Positions 42,847-53,365 of a stretch of 64,000 nt of DNA are shown in pieces. The position numbers were made by a program, and so were the translations under genes. Below the pieces are notes generated by a model. It ran no database searches. It had not been told where the DNA came from and was given only the letters and a program-made list of their open reading frames with translations. This DNA is from Streptomyces sp. CGMCC 4.7035 (GTDB taxonomy: Bacteria > Actinomycetota > Actinomycetes > Streptomycetales > Streptomycetaceae). The DNA lies in contig NZ_CP134053.1 in assembly GCF_031583065.1 (NCBI RefSeq), positions 186,001 to 250,000 on the forward strand, in the 5' to 3' direction. Every line of letters begins with the position of its first letter. Position 1 is the first letter of the stretch.

Positions 42847-43544
42847 GAACTGCGGCGACGGCGCACGGCCATCATCGCGCCACCGCCCGCCGCGAGCAGC
42901 CCGGCGGCGACGCCGCCCAGCGCCAGGGCCTTCTCACTGCCGGTGTGCGCGAGGCTCGCGCGGTGCTCTTCGGAACCCGGTGCGCCGGCACTGCGGTCCG
43001 AGCCGTAGTCGGCGTAGTCCCCGCGTCCCTTGCCGTCGTTGTGTCCCTTGCCGTCGTGCTCGCCCTTGTGGTGTCCCTTGCCTCCGTTGTGCTTGCCGTC
43101 GTTGTGTCCCTTGCCGCCGTTGTGTCCCTTGCCCCCGTGGTGATTCTTCTTGCGCGTCACCTCGATGCTGGCGAACGCCTCCAGCCTGGGGTGGCGGCCT
43201 TCAAGCTCGAAGATGTGCTCACCCCGCTCGGTGCGCTTGGGGATGCGCACGGTGCCCACGACGGTTCCGTCCTCGTCCGCCCTGAACCTGCCCAGGACGA
43301 CCTCTCTCGAGTGCAGCTCCGCGATGACCAGCTGGTCGGGCTCGAAGCAAGTGCCTACGAACCCCACGGTGCCGCCGGCGGGCACCCTGGTGGGGTCGAC
43401 GGTGACGTGCGGGTGCGGCGCCGGGTACGCCGGGCACGGCTGCTGCGCGTGGGCGGTCGTCGCCCCCATCAGCGGTGCGGCGACGAGCACGGCAGCTGAT
43501 GCTGCCGATGCCAGAGCAGTTCGCCACCTGGGCGATGTCGTCAT
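42843..43544 (-). CDS. Sortase-anchored (LAHTG) His/Gly/Lys-rich surface protein
   Basis: A 233-residue wall protein. Signal peptide 1-35 (cleavage after TAHA), an Ig-like domain (about 36-130, with cysteines in QPCPAY and GTCFEP), a His/Gly/Lys-rich spacer of GKGHN-like repeats (about 133-175), the sorting signal LAHTG at 198-202, then a hydrophobic helix and RRRRSS. LAxTG is the form recognised by class E sortases of streptomycetes. ATG at 43544 has GAGGAG 11 bases upstream. The basic spacer could bind acidic polysaccharide or metal. First gene of the two-gene unit with DUF4012. Confidence 0.85.
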   Translation of the reverse strand: MTTSPRWRTALASAASAAVLVAAPLMGATTAHAQQPCPAYPAPHPHVTVDPTRVPAGGTVGFVGTCFEPDQLVIAELHSREVVLGRFRADEDGTVVGTVRIPKRTERGEHIFELEGRHPRLEAFASIEVTRKKNHHGGKGHNGGKGHNDGKHNGGKGHHKGEHDGKGHNDGKGRGDYADYGSDRSAGAPGSEEHRASLAHTGSEKALALGGVAAGLLAAGGGAMMAVRRRRSS

Positions 43545-43874
43545 CTTCTTCACTCTCCTCGGGTTCAGGCCGGGTCGGGCTGCAGCGTCAGCCGTAATCA
43601 AGATCTAGATTCAGGGAATAAATGGGAAATACCGACCCCGAATCGCCTGGTACTGCCCAGAAGCCACCGGATGGTGTAGCGCTCGCTCCTCGGCGGCGGG
43701 CGGCTGCCACCGAGCGAAGTGGCCGAAGGATGTAGGGCGCCAGGGTCCTTTGGCGGTCCGACATGGGGGTGGCTACCCCGGTTGAGGTGCGAGAGTCCCT
43801 ATCTTCGGCTGCACACATAGGGAACAGAACGTCCTGTTTCGGGACGGTTCCCTCGGTTCTATGAGGGGTGCAGC
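43545..43874. other. Divergent promoter region of the anchoring and chain-length operons
   Basis: About 330 bases between the LAHTG gene and the BY-kinase gene. It contains an AT-rich patch (AATCAAGATCTAGATT at 43597-43612), likely part of a promoter. No gene supported. Confidence 0.5.
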
Positions 43875-45347
43875 TTGGATCTCCACGGATTCCTGAAGGC
43901 TCTTTCCAGACGCTGGTCGACCATGGTGGTCTGTCTGGTTCTCGGGATCGGGGCGGCGCTCGCCGCGACGGGTTTGAGCGCTCCCGTCTACGAGGCGAGG
44001 ACCCAGCTCTTCGTCGCCACCCGCGGCAGCGAGGACACCGCCCAGCTGAACCAGGGTCAGAGCTTCTCGCAGGCACGCGTGCAGTCGTACGCAGCGATTG
44101 TGACGACGCGTCAGGTGACGGTGCCGGTGGTGAAGGAGCTGCGGCTGCACACCACGCCGGAGGAGTTGGCGCGCCGGATCACCGCTGTCGCGCCGATCAA
44201 TACCGTGCTCATCGACATCAAGGTCAAGGACGCCGTGCCCGGGCGTGCGGCGCGCATCGCCAACGCCGTGGCGGAGCGGTTCAGCGCAGTCGTCGAGGAG
44301 CTGGAGACGCCCAAGCACCCGATCAGCTCGAAGAGGTTCAGGAGGAGCCGGGTGGAAGACCCCGTCTCACCCGTGTCCCTCGGCGTGACCCAGGAGGCCG
44401 TTGCCCCCACTCGTCCGGTCTCGCCCAACCCGCTGCTCAACCTGACCGCGGGAGTGCTCGGCGGGCTGCTGCTCGGTGCGGGACTCGTCGCCCTGCGCGA
44501 GACGCTCGACACCACGTTCAAGGCGAGCGAGGCCCTGGGCGAATTCACCGATCTGCCGTGCCTCGGCACCATCCCGTACGACAAGAACGCCCCCAAGCAG
44601 CCGCTCGTCAGTACCGACGGCCACTCCAAGCGCGCCGAGGCCTTCCGCAGGCTGCGCACCAACCTGCAGTTCTCCCAGGTCGACGATCCGCCGCGGATCA
44701 TCGCGGTGACGAGTTCGGTGCCCGGCGAGGGCAAGACCAACACATCCGTGAACCTCGCCCTCTCGCTCGCCGAGGCGGGCGTCTCCACCTGTCTGGTGGA
44801 CGCCGACCTGCGCCGCCCGAGCGTGGCCTCGACCTTCGGCCTCGTCCAGGACGCCGGTCTGACCACGGTGCTCATCGGGCAGGCCGGCATCGGGGACGTG
44901 ATGCAGCAGGTCGCCGGCGGACTCTCGGTGCTCGCCAGCGGCGCCGTACCGCCCAATCCGACCGAGCTGCTCGCCTCGGCGCGCATGGATGAGGTGCTGC
45001 GTGAACTGGCGAGCACCTACGAGGTGGTGATCGTCGACACCGCTCCGCTGCTGCCGGTCGCCGACACGGTCGGGCTCGCCTCGCTCACCCAGGGCGCGCT
45101 GCTCGTCGTGCGTGCCGCGAAGACCAGCCGGGACCAGGTGCGCACCGCCGCGGAGTCGCTGGATCGGGTGGGCGTCCGCGTCCTCGGCAGCGTCTTCAGC
45201 ATGGCTCCGCTGTCCAAGGGCGGTCGCTACGGTCGCTACGGCGCCTACGGCTACGGGGGTTACGGCGAGCTGCCCGCACCCCGGACGGCGGCCCCCCTGA
45301 AGGAGACGGCTGCGTCCGCGGGGGCTCGTGTGACAGGTGAGAGATGA
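43875..45347 (+). CDS. Chain-length determinant / BY-kinase (Wzz-type co-polymerase fused to tyrosine kinase)
   Basis: A 490-residue protein that controls polymer length and export. Residues 1-195 form the Wzz domain with two helices (VVCLVLGIGAALAATGL; LLNLTAGVLGGLLLGAGLVA) around an outside loop. The kinase domain has Walker A VPGEGKT (282-288), Walker A' CLVDADLRRP and Walker B VVIVDTAPLLPVAD. The C-terminal GRYGRYGAYGYGGYG is the tyrosine cluster that is autophosphorylated. TTG at 43875 follows GAGGGG by six bases. The downstream phosphatase gene overlaps it by four bases, forming the classic kinase/phosphatase switch. Confidence 0.92.
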   Translation: MDLHGFLKALSRRWSTMVVCLVLGIGAALAATGLSAPVYEARTQLFVATRGSEDTAQLNQGQSFSQARVQSYAAIVTTRQVTVPVVKELRLHTTPEELARRITAVAPINTVLIDIKVKDAVPGRAARIANAVAERFSAVVEELETPKHPISSKRFRRSRVEDPVSPVSLGVTQEAVAPTRPVSPNPLLNLTAGVLGGLLLGAGLVALRETLDTTFKASEALGEFTDLPCLGTIPYDKNAPKQPLVSTDGHSKRAEAFRRLRTNLQFSQVDDPPRIIAVTSSVPGEGKTNTSVNLALSLAEAGVSTCLVDADLRRPSVASTFGLVQDAGLTTVLIGQAGIGDVMQQVAGGLSVLASGAVPPNPTELLASARMDEVLRELASTYEVVIVDTAPLLPVADTVGLASLTQGALLVVRAAKTSRDQVRTAAESLDRVGVRVLGSVFSMAPLSKGGRYGRYGAYGYGGYGELPAPRTAAPLKETAASAGARVTGER

Positions 45348-45910
45348 CCCGGATCCTCTTCGTCTGCACGGGCAACGTGCACCGCTCGGCGCTCGCCGAG
45401 CGGTTGCTGGCAGCGAGGCTTCCACCCGGGTCCGCCCTGCGGCCGGAGAGCGCGGGCACGGAGGCGTGGCACCGATCCCGCATGGAGGACACCACGCGGG
45501 AGGTGCTGGAGGAGCTGGGCGGTGATGGTTCCGGGTTCGCCTCGCGCCCGCTCACCGCGCAACTCGTCACGGGCGCCGCGCTGGTCCTGGGGCTCGCGCG
45601 GGAGCACCGGGAGGCGGCGGTGCGGCTGGCACCGTCGGCGATGCGGCGCTGCTTCACCCTGAAGGAGTTCGTGCGGCTGGGGGAAGGGGTGGCCGAGGAG
45701 GCCGGGCAGGGCGGCGGGGGCGGTTTCGAGGCCGTGGTGGCGGCAGCGGCCGCCCGCCGGGGTGCCGCCTCACCGGTCCCGCCGGCCGAGGACGAGATCC
45801 CGGACCCCTGGGGCAGGCCCCGGCAGGAGCTGTACGAGTGCGCCCTGGAGATCGACGGGGTGGTGGGCGGGATCGTCCGGCTGTGGGAGAGGGGTGGAGT
45901 GGGGGTGTGA
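45344..45910 (+). CDS. Low-molecular-weight protein tyrosine phosphatase
   Basis: A 188-residue phosphatase with the catalytic P-loop CTGNVHRS at residues 8-15 (nucleophile Cys8, Arg14) and the general-acid aspartate in EIPDPWGR. It is longer than usual because of a Gly/Ala-rich insert (about 120-145). ATG overlaps the kinase stop (ATGA), so it should dephosphorylate the tyrosine cluster of the BY-kinase. Confidence 0.92.
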   Translation: MTRILFVCTGNVHRSALAERLLAARLPPGSALRPESAGTEAWHRSRMEDTTREVLEELGGDGSGFASRPLTAQLVTGAALVLGLAREHREAAVRLAPSAMRRCFTLKEFVRLGEGVAEEAGQGGGGGFEAVVAAAAARRGAASPVPPAEDEIPDPWGRPRQELYECALEIDGVVGGIVRLWERGGVGV

Positions 45911-48588
<2,678 letters not shown>

Positions 48589-48627
48589 CGTACACCAACG
48601 AGGCGTAGGGAAGGAGGGACGTCGGGG

Positions 48628-49800
48628 ATGAGCACCAAGGACTTCATCGAGAAGGACTACTACAAGGTTCTCGGCGTCCCCAAGGACGCCACCGAGGCCG
48701 AGATCAAGAAGGCGTACCGGAAGCTCGCCCGCGAGTTCCACCCGGACGCCAACAAGGGCAACGCCAAGGCGGAGGAACGTTTCAAGGAGATCTCCGAGGC
48801 GAACGACGTCCTCGGCGACCCCAAGAAGCGCAAGGAGTACGACGAGGCGCGCGCCCTCTTCGGCAACGGCGGCTTCCGTCCCGGCCCCGGGGCGGGCGGC
48901 TCGTTCAACTTCGACCTGGGCGACCTCTTCGGCGGCCAGGGCGGCGGCGCCGGAGGCGGGTTCGGCGGCGGTCTCGGTGACGTCTTCGGGGGCCTGTTCA
49001 ACCGCGGCGGCGGCGGCGCTGGCACGCGTACGCAGCCGCGGCGGGGCCAGGACATCGAGTCCGAGGTCACGCTGAGCTTCATGGAGGCGGTGGACGGCGC
49101 GACCGTGCCGCTGCGCATGTCCTCGCAGGCGCCGTGCAAGGCCTGCTCGGGCACCGGCGACAAGAACGGCACGCCGCGTGTGTGCCCGACCTGCGTCGGC
49201 ACCGGCCAGGTGGCGCGCGGCTCGGGCGGCGGCTTCTCACTTACCGACCCGTGCCCGGACTGCAAGGGCCGCGGACTGATCGCCGAGGACCCCTGCCTGG
49301 AGTGCAAGGGCAGCGGCCGGGCGAAGTCGTCCCGGACGATGCAGGTCCGCATCCCCGCGGGCGTCACGAACGGGCAGCGCATCCGGCTGCGCGGCAAGGG
49401 CGGTCCCGGCGAACGGGGCGGCCCGGCCGGCGACCTGTACGTCGTCGTGCACGTGGACCAGCACCCCGTGTTCGGCCGCAAGGGCGACAACCTGACGGTG
49501 ACCGTGCCGGTGACGTTCGCTGAGGCGGCGCTCGGCGCCGACATCCGGGTGCCCACCCTCGGCGGTCCCCCGGTGACGCTGAAGCTGCCCCCGGGCACGC
49601 CCAACGGACGCACGATGCGCGCCCGTGGCAAGGGCGCGGTCCGCAAGGACGGCACCCGCGGCGACCTGCTGGTCACCGTGGAGGTGAGTGTCCCCAAGGA
49701 CCTGTCGGGGAAGGCTCGTGACGCGCTGGAGACGTATCGCGAGGCCACCGCGGACGAGGACCCGCGGGCGGAGCTGTTCCAGGCGGCGAAGGGAGCATGA
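48628..49800 (+). CDS. dnaJ: Hsp40 co-chaperone DnaJ
   Basis: A 390-residue type I DnaJ. J-domain 1-75 with HPD at 38-40, Gly/Phe-rich region (about 85-135, GGQGGGAGGGFGGGLGDVFG), four zinc-finger repeats CKACSGTG, CPTCVGTG, CPDCKGRG and CLECKGSG (about 170-235), and the C-terminal substrate-binding domains. Stimulates DnaK ATPase and delivers clients. hspR begins four bases after the stop, so regulation is built into the operon. Confidence 0.97.
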   Translation: MSTKDFIEKDYYKVLGVPKDATEAEIKKAYRKLAREFHPDANKGNAKAEERFKEISEANDVLGDPKKRKEYDEARALFGNGGFRPGPGAGGSFNFDLGDLFGGQGGGAGGGFGGGLGDVFGGLFNRGGGGAGTRTQPRRGQDIESEVTLSFMEAVDGATVPLRMSSQAPCKACSGTGDKNGTPRVCPTCVGTGQVARGSGGGFSLTDPCPDCKGRGLIAEDPCLECKGSGRAKSSRTMQVRIPAGVTNGQRIRLRGKGGPGERGGPAGDLYVVVHVDQHPVFGRKGDNLTVTVPVTFAEAALGADIRVPTLGGPPVTLKLPPGTPNGRTMRARGKGAVRKDGTRGDLLVTVEVSVPKDLSGKARDALETYREATADEDPRAELFQAAKGA

Positions 49801-49804
49801 GGAG

Positions 49805-50257
49805 ATGGACGGCCGTCGACGCAACCCGTACGAACTGACCGAGGAGACCCCGGTCTACGTCATCTCGGTGGCGGCCCAGCTCTCCGGTCTGCACCCGCAG
49901 ACGCTGCGCCAGTACGACCGTCTGGGGCTGGTGTCCCCGGACCGCACCGCGGGCCGGGGCCGGCGCTACTCGGCCCGCGACATCGAACTGCTCCGCCAGG
50001 TGCAGCAGTTGTCGCAGGACGAGGGCATCAACCTGGCCGGCATCAAGCGCATCATCGAACTGGAGAACCAGGTCGTGGCGCTGCAGTCCCGGGTCGCCGA
50101 ACTCCAGGACGCCCTGGAAGGCGCGGCGGCGGCGATGCGGCAGCGCGAGGCCGCGGTGCACGCGTCGTACCGTCGCGATCTGGTGCCGTACCAGGAGGTC
50201 CAGCAGACGAGCGCGCTGGTGGTGTGGCGGCCGAAGCGGCAGCAGTCCTCGGACTGA
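49805..50257 (+). CDS. hspR: Heat-shock repressor HspR (MerR family)
   Basis: A 150-residue DNA-binding protein. MerR-type helix-turn-helix at about 20-85 (VISVAAQLSGLHPQTLRQYD, RRYSARDIELLRQVQQLSQD) followed by a coiled coil (ELENQVVALQSRVAELQDAL). It represses this operon and clpB by binding HAIR repeats, here at 45997, 46049 and 60540. The ATG at 49805 follows the dnaJ stop; the ribosome site is AAGGGAG inside the end of dnaJ. Confidence 0.96.
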   Translation: MDGRRRNPYELTEETPVYVISVAAQLSGLHPQTLRQYDRLGLVSPDRTAGRGRRYSARDIELLRQVQQLSQDEGINLAGIKRIIELENQVVALQSRVAELQDALEGAAAAMRQREAAVHASYRRDLVPYQEVQQTSALVVWRPKRQQSSD

Positions 50258-50272
50258 CGCCCACGTACGTGA

Positions 50273-50307
50273 AAGGGGCCGGGAGGTGGTTGACCTCCCG
50301 GCCCCTT
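50273..50307. terminator. Terminator of the dnaK operon
   Basis: Fifteen-bp stem AAGGGGCCGGGAGGT / ACCTCCCGGCCCCTT with a 5-base loop, between convergent hspR and the PA14/FnIII gene. Confidence 0.9.
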
Positions 50308-50320
50308 CGCGCTGTTCGGA

Positions 50321-52039
50321 TCAGCCGGTCGGCGCGCTGACCGCCGCATCACCGGCGGGCAGGGACTCGGTGCCGTCGGCGGCCACGGCGGTCACCCAGT
50401 AGTAGGAGGTGGTGCCGCGCCGGGCGGCGGTGTCGAAGTACTCCAAGGCACTGGCACCGAGGTCGGCGATCTTCTCGTACGTGCTGGTGGCCGGGTTCCA
50501 GCGGTAGACGCGGTAACCGCGCGCGGCCTCCGGGGCGTCCACGCCCAGCCCGCTCCAGCTCAGCCGGTTGCCCTCGTCGCCCTCCGCGCCGGTCGCGTCG
50601 AGCGTCAGCGGCGAGCCTTCCGGCGTCGCCACGCTCGGTGTCATGTCGAGCTCGGTCGCGGTCACGATCTGGGCCTCGCCGGTCCATTTGAAGGAAGAGT
50701 TCCCGGCGTCGTCGATGGCGTCGACGATGAAGCAGGACTCCTCGCCGTCCGGGACGACGGTGTACGCGTACGAGGTGGTGTCGGCCGACACGTAATAGCC
50801 CGGGGAGAGGGAGCACACCTGCTGCTCCTCGTCCCCCCACAGCTCACCCCTTCGGACCACGTAGCTCGCCAGGTCGGCGGTCGGGTTGGCGTCCCAGCGC
50901 ACCTCGAAGCCGTACTCGGTCGGGGTGACGGTCACCCCGGTGACGGCGGACGGCGGCGTGAGGTCCCGGCGCTTCCCGCTGACGGCGACGGACCGCGCGG
51001 ACTCGTTGCCCGCGGCGTCGAGAGCGGTCACCCGGTAGTAGTAGGTGGTGTCCTCGGCGGCCGAGGCGTCCACGTACGAGACCTGGGCGGTAGTGCCGAC
51101 GCCGGTGTAGGTCCCGTCCGCAGTGGCCGCCCGGTACACCCGGTACGACACCGCTCCCTCGACCGCGCTCCACCCGACCCGCAGACCCTCCGGTTCGGAG
51201 CTGGTGCTCAGTCCGGTCGGCACGGTCGGCGCGGTGCGGTCGACGGTGGTGACCGCCTGGTCGGCGGTGCCCGTCGACTCGTTGCCCGCCTTGTCGTAGG
51301 CACGGATCTCGTAGTAATACGCCGCGCCGGTCACCGGCAGGGTCGTGTCCGTGTACGACGTGGCGGTGGTGGTCGTCAGCCTGGTCCAGTCGGCGCTGCC
51401 CTTCGGGCGCCGGTAGACCCGGTAGCCCGCGAGGTCCATCTCCTTGTTCCGCGCCCAGACGAGCTTGGCCTTGCCCGTCGCCGTGTCGTACGACACCGAG
51501 GTCCCGGTCGGGGTGAGCGGCTTGACCTTGTCGACGGTCGCAGAAGTCCTGGGCAGATAGGCGAACTTGACGTTGGCCGAGCCCGTCCAGTTGACGTAGT
51601 CCACGCGCAGCGTGTGCTTGCCGGAGGGGATGGTGACGTTGACGGTCTTCGTCACCGTGGTGGAGACGTTCTTCCACAGGTCCACCTTGCGGACGCCGTC
51701 CAGGTACACACGGACGCCGTCCTGCGCCGCGGCGGCGAAGGAGAAGGGACCGCCGGAGCCGAAGTCACGCGTGACGGTCCAGCGGACGCCGAAGTTGTTC
51801 GTCGGCAGGCCCGAAGCGGGGGCGCCCGTACCCCAGTTCTCGCCGATGGCCGAGTCGCAGTCGGTCTTCTTTGGCGTACCAGCGAAGGTGGTGTTCGCGA
51901 AGAACTGCCGCTTGAAGACGGGCGAGGTGCACGTTGTGGCGGCGGAAGCCGGGGCGGTGGTCGCGGTGAGGAGACCGCCGGCGGTGGCGAGCACGACGGC
52001 GGTTGCGGCCGCGGCGGTCGTGCGTCTGGCTGGGTTCAT
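50321..52039 (-). CDS. Secreted PA14-like / fibronectin type III protein (paralogue of 53366-55078)
   Basis: A 572-residue exported protein. Signal peptide 1-35 (cleavage after ASA), then a PA14-like domain (about 38-165) with CDSAIGENWGTGAPASGLP, NNFGVRWTVTRDFGSGGPFS and DGVRVYLDGVRKVDLWKNVS. Four FnIII-like repeats follow (about 170-265, 266-360, 361-460 and 465-572; e.g. MDLAGYRVYRRPKGSADWTR, YYYRVTALDAAGNES). PA14 domains usually bind carbohydrate, so a surface or matrix adhesin or the non-catalytic part of a lost enzyme is likely. ATG at 52039 has GAGG five bases upstream. Confidence 0.82.
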   Translation of the reverse strand: MNPARRTTAAAATAVVLATAGGLLTATTAPASAATTCTSPVFKRQFFANTTFAGTPKKTDCDSAIGENWGTGAPASGLPTNNFGVRWTVTRDFGSGGPFSFAAAAQDGVRVYLDGVRKVDLWKNVSTTVTKTVNVTIPSGKHTLRVDYVNWTGSANVKFAYLPRTSATVDKVKPLTPTGTSVSYDTATGKAKLVWARNKEMDLAGYRVYRRPKGSADWTRLTTTTATSYTDTTLPVTGAAYYYEIRAYDKAGNESTGTADQAVTTVDRTAPTVPTGLSTSSEPEGLRVGWSAVEGAVSYRVYRAATADGTYTGVGTTAQVSYVDASAAEDTTYYYRVTALDAAGNESARSVAVSGKRRDLTPPSAVTGVTVTPTEYGFEVRWDANPTADLASYVVRRGELWGDEEQQVCSLSPGYYVSADTTSYAYTVVPDGEESCFIVDAIDDAGNSSFKWTGEAQIVTATELDMTPSVATPEGSPLTLDATGAEGDEGNRLSWSGLGVDAPEAARGYRVYRWNPATSTYEKIADLGASALEYFDTAARRGTTSYYWVTAVAADGTESLPAGDAAVSAPTG

Positions 52040-52146
52040 GGATCCTCGGTCGTGATTGTCGTTGGCCGGGGAAAGGCTGGCGACGATCATGACTCGTGGA
52101 GCGGCCCATGGGTTGTACGGGTCCGCCGGTGACGTGTGGCGGATCG

Positions 52147-52326
52147 TCAGGCGCCCTTGACATGCCGCAGGAGAGCGGCGAGGCATTCGGGGGCGGTGGT
52201 CAGGATGACGTCCGGGGTGTCGCTCTCGCGGAGGCGGATCGTTCCGTCGGGGGCGGTGGCCGTGTAGAGGCAGTTGCCCTCGGGGCCGCCGCTGTACGAC
52301 GACTTCTGCCAGTGCAGTTCGGGCAT
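52147..52326 (-). CDS. DUF397 domain protein
   Basis: A 59-residue protein, MPELHWQKSSYSGGPEGNCL onward, with the DUF397 signatures WxKSSYSG, NCLYTA and IRLRESDTP. In streptomycetes such genes (bldB/whiJ-like families) pair with XRE-type DUF5753 regulators or anti-sigma-like ATPases. Here no intact partner is adjacent: upstream only a short scrap (…SMKDSLALIQHVLYTL ending at 52337) remains, so this gene may be orphaned. Confidence 0.85.
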   Translation of the reverse strand: MPELHWQKSSYSGGPEGNCLYTATAPDGTIRLRESDTPDVILTTAPECLAALLRHVKGA

Positions 52327-52569
52327 CTGTACCTCCTCAGAGGGTGTAGAGCACGTGCTGGATGAGAGCCAGCGAGTCCTTCATCGAGCGGGGCGGTACG
52401 CGAAGGGAGTGTGGTCCGAGCTGGGCGGGAGCGGTAGATCGTTCCGCGCTCGCTCGAACGGGTGAACTGGGGGTATCTCCCCTGGTCAGCCCTATCGCCG
52501 TACGTACCGTGATGGCGTTGCTTGTGCCCCAAGCACGCCCGGCCCACACTTGAGGAGGTGACGCCCCCC

Positions 52570-53232
52570 ATGACCGCTCTTGCGCACGAGAGGCCCGAAA
52601 CAATCATGCCTGAGACCAGGACCGAGTCCGCGTCCGCGGCCGAGAACGGCCGCGAGCTGGACGAGGTCGTGTGGCAGGCATGGAAGGCCATGGAACTCCC
52701 CGAGGGCTACCGCGCTGAGATCATTGAGGGAGCCATCGAGGTGTCGCCCACCGGACGCTTTTCGCATGCGCAGGTCGTCAATCGCCTGCGGGACGCCCTG
52801 GCGATCTTTCTGCACGGGAGCGAGCACGGTGCCTGGAACGACACGAACGTGATCCACGCACGCAGGGCGTGGATTCCGGACGGGCTCGTAGCTCCTCGGG
52901 ACGAGGAGTTGACCGAGGCGGAGGACGGCCTCGGCATCAAGGCTTCCGCGGTCGAGATGGTCGTCGAGGACGTGTCTCCCGGCAAGCGCAACCAGGACCG
53001 TGACCGCGTCCGCAAGCGCCGCGAGTACGCCCGCGCAGGCATCCCCGTGTACGTCATCATCGACGACTACGACGGCCAGGGCGCCGTCACCCTCTTCACC
53101 GGCCCTCGCCCCGACAAGGCCGACTGGGAGGACATCCACCGCGTTCCCTACGGCACCGACGTCACCATCCCCGAAGGGCCCGCCAAGGGATTCGTGATCG
53201 GCGAGGGGATCACGGGGCCGAAGCGGGGCTGA
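52570..53232 (+). CDS. Uma2-family (PD-(D/E)XK-like) restriction-endonuclease-fold protein
   Basis: A 220-residue protein. Uma2 signatures: YRAEIIEGAIEVSPTGRFSH, HARRAWIPDGLVAPRDEE (with the metal-binding aspartate) and ARAGIPVYVIIDDYDG. The family has a nuclease fold but its role in actinobacteria is unknown. ATG at 52570 follows GGAGGTG by nine bases. It stands between the two paralogous PA14/FnIII genes and diverges from DUF397. Confidence 0.88.
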   Translation: MTALAHERPETIMPETRTESASAAENGRELDEVVWQAWKAMELPEGYRAEIIEGAIEVSPTGRFSHAQVVNRLRDALAIFLHGSEHGAWNDTNVIHARRAWIPDGLVAPRDEELTEAEDGLGIKASAVEMVVEDVSPGKRNQDRDRVRKRREYARAGIPVYVIIDDYDGQGAVTLFTGPRPDKADWEDIHRVPYGTDVTIPEGPAKGFVIGEGITGPKRG

Positions 53233-53365
53233 ACCGGGGCCGCGAGCGGAGCCTCAGTCCGGCGCTGCCGTAGGCGCCGTCGAAGAGACGACATGGCGGA
53301 ATCGCGAGATTACCGGGAGACCAGGCCGGCCGCGGAGCCGTATGCGGTCGTGCACCGGTAGGGGT

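Noticed and set aside
43024..43140. Repetitive CCCTTGCCGTCGTTGTGTC-like DNA that could suggest a repeat array
   Set aside because: It encodes the GKGHN-rich spacer of the surface protein and has irregular unit length; not a CRISPR array.
52337..52603. 88-codon minus-strand frame upstream of DUF397 (ends SMKDSLALIQHVLYTL)
   Set aside because: Could be the end of a lost DUF397 partner, but only about 35 residues look natural and the rest overlaps the Uma2 gene and its promoter.
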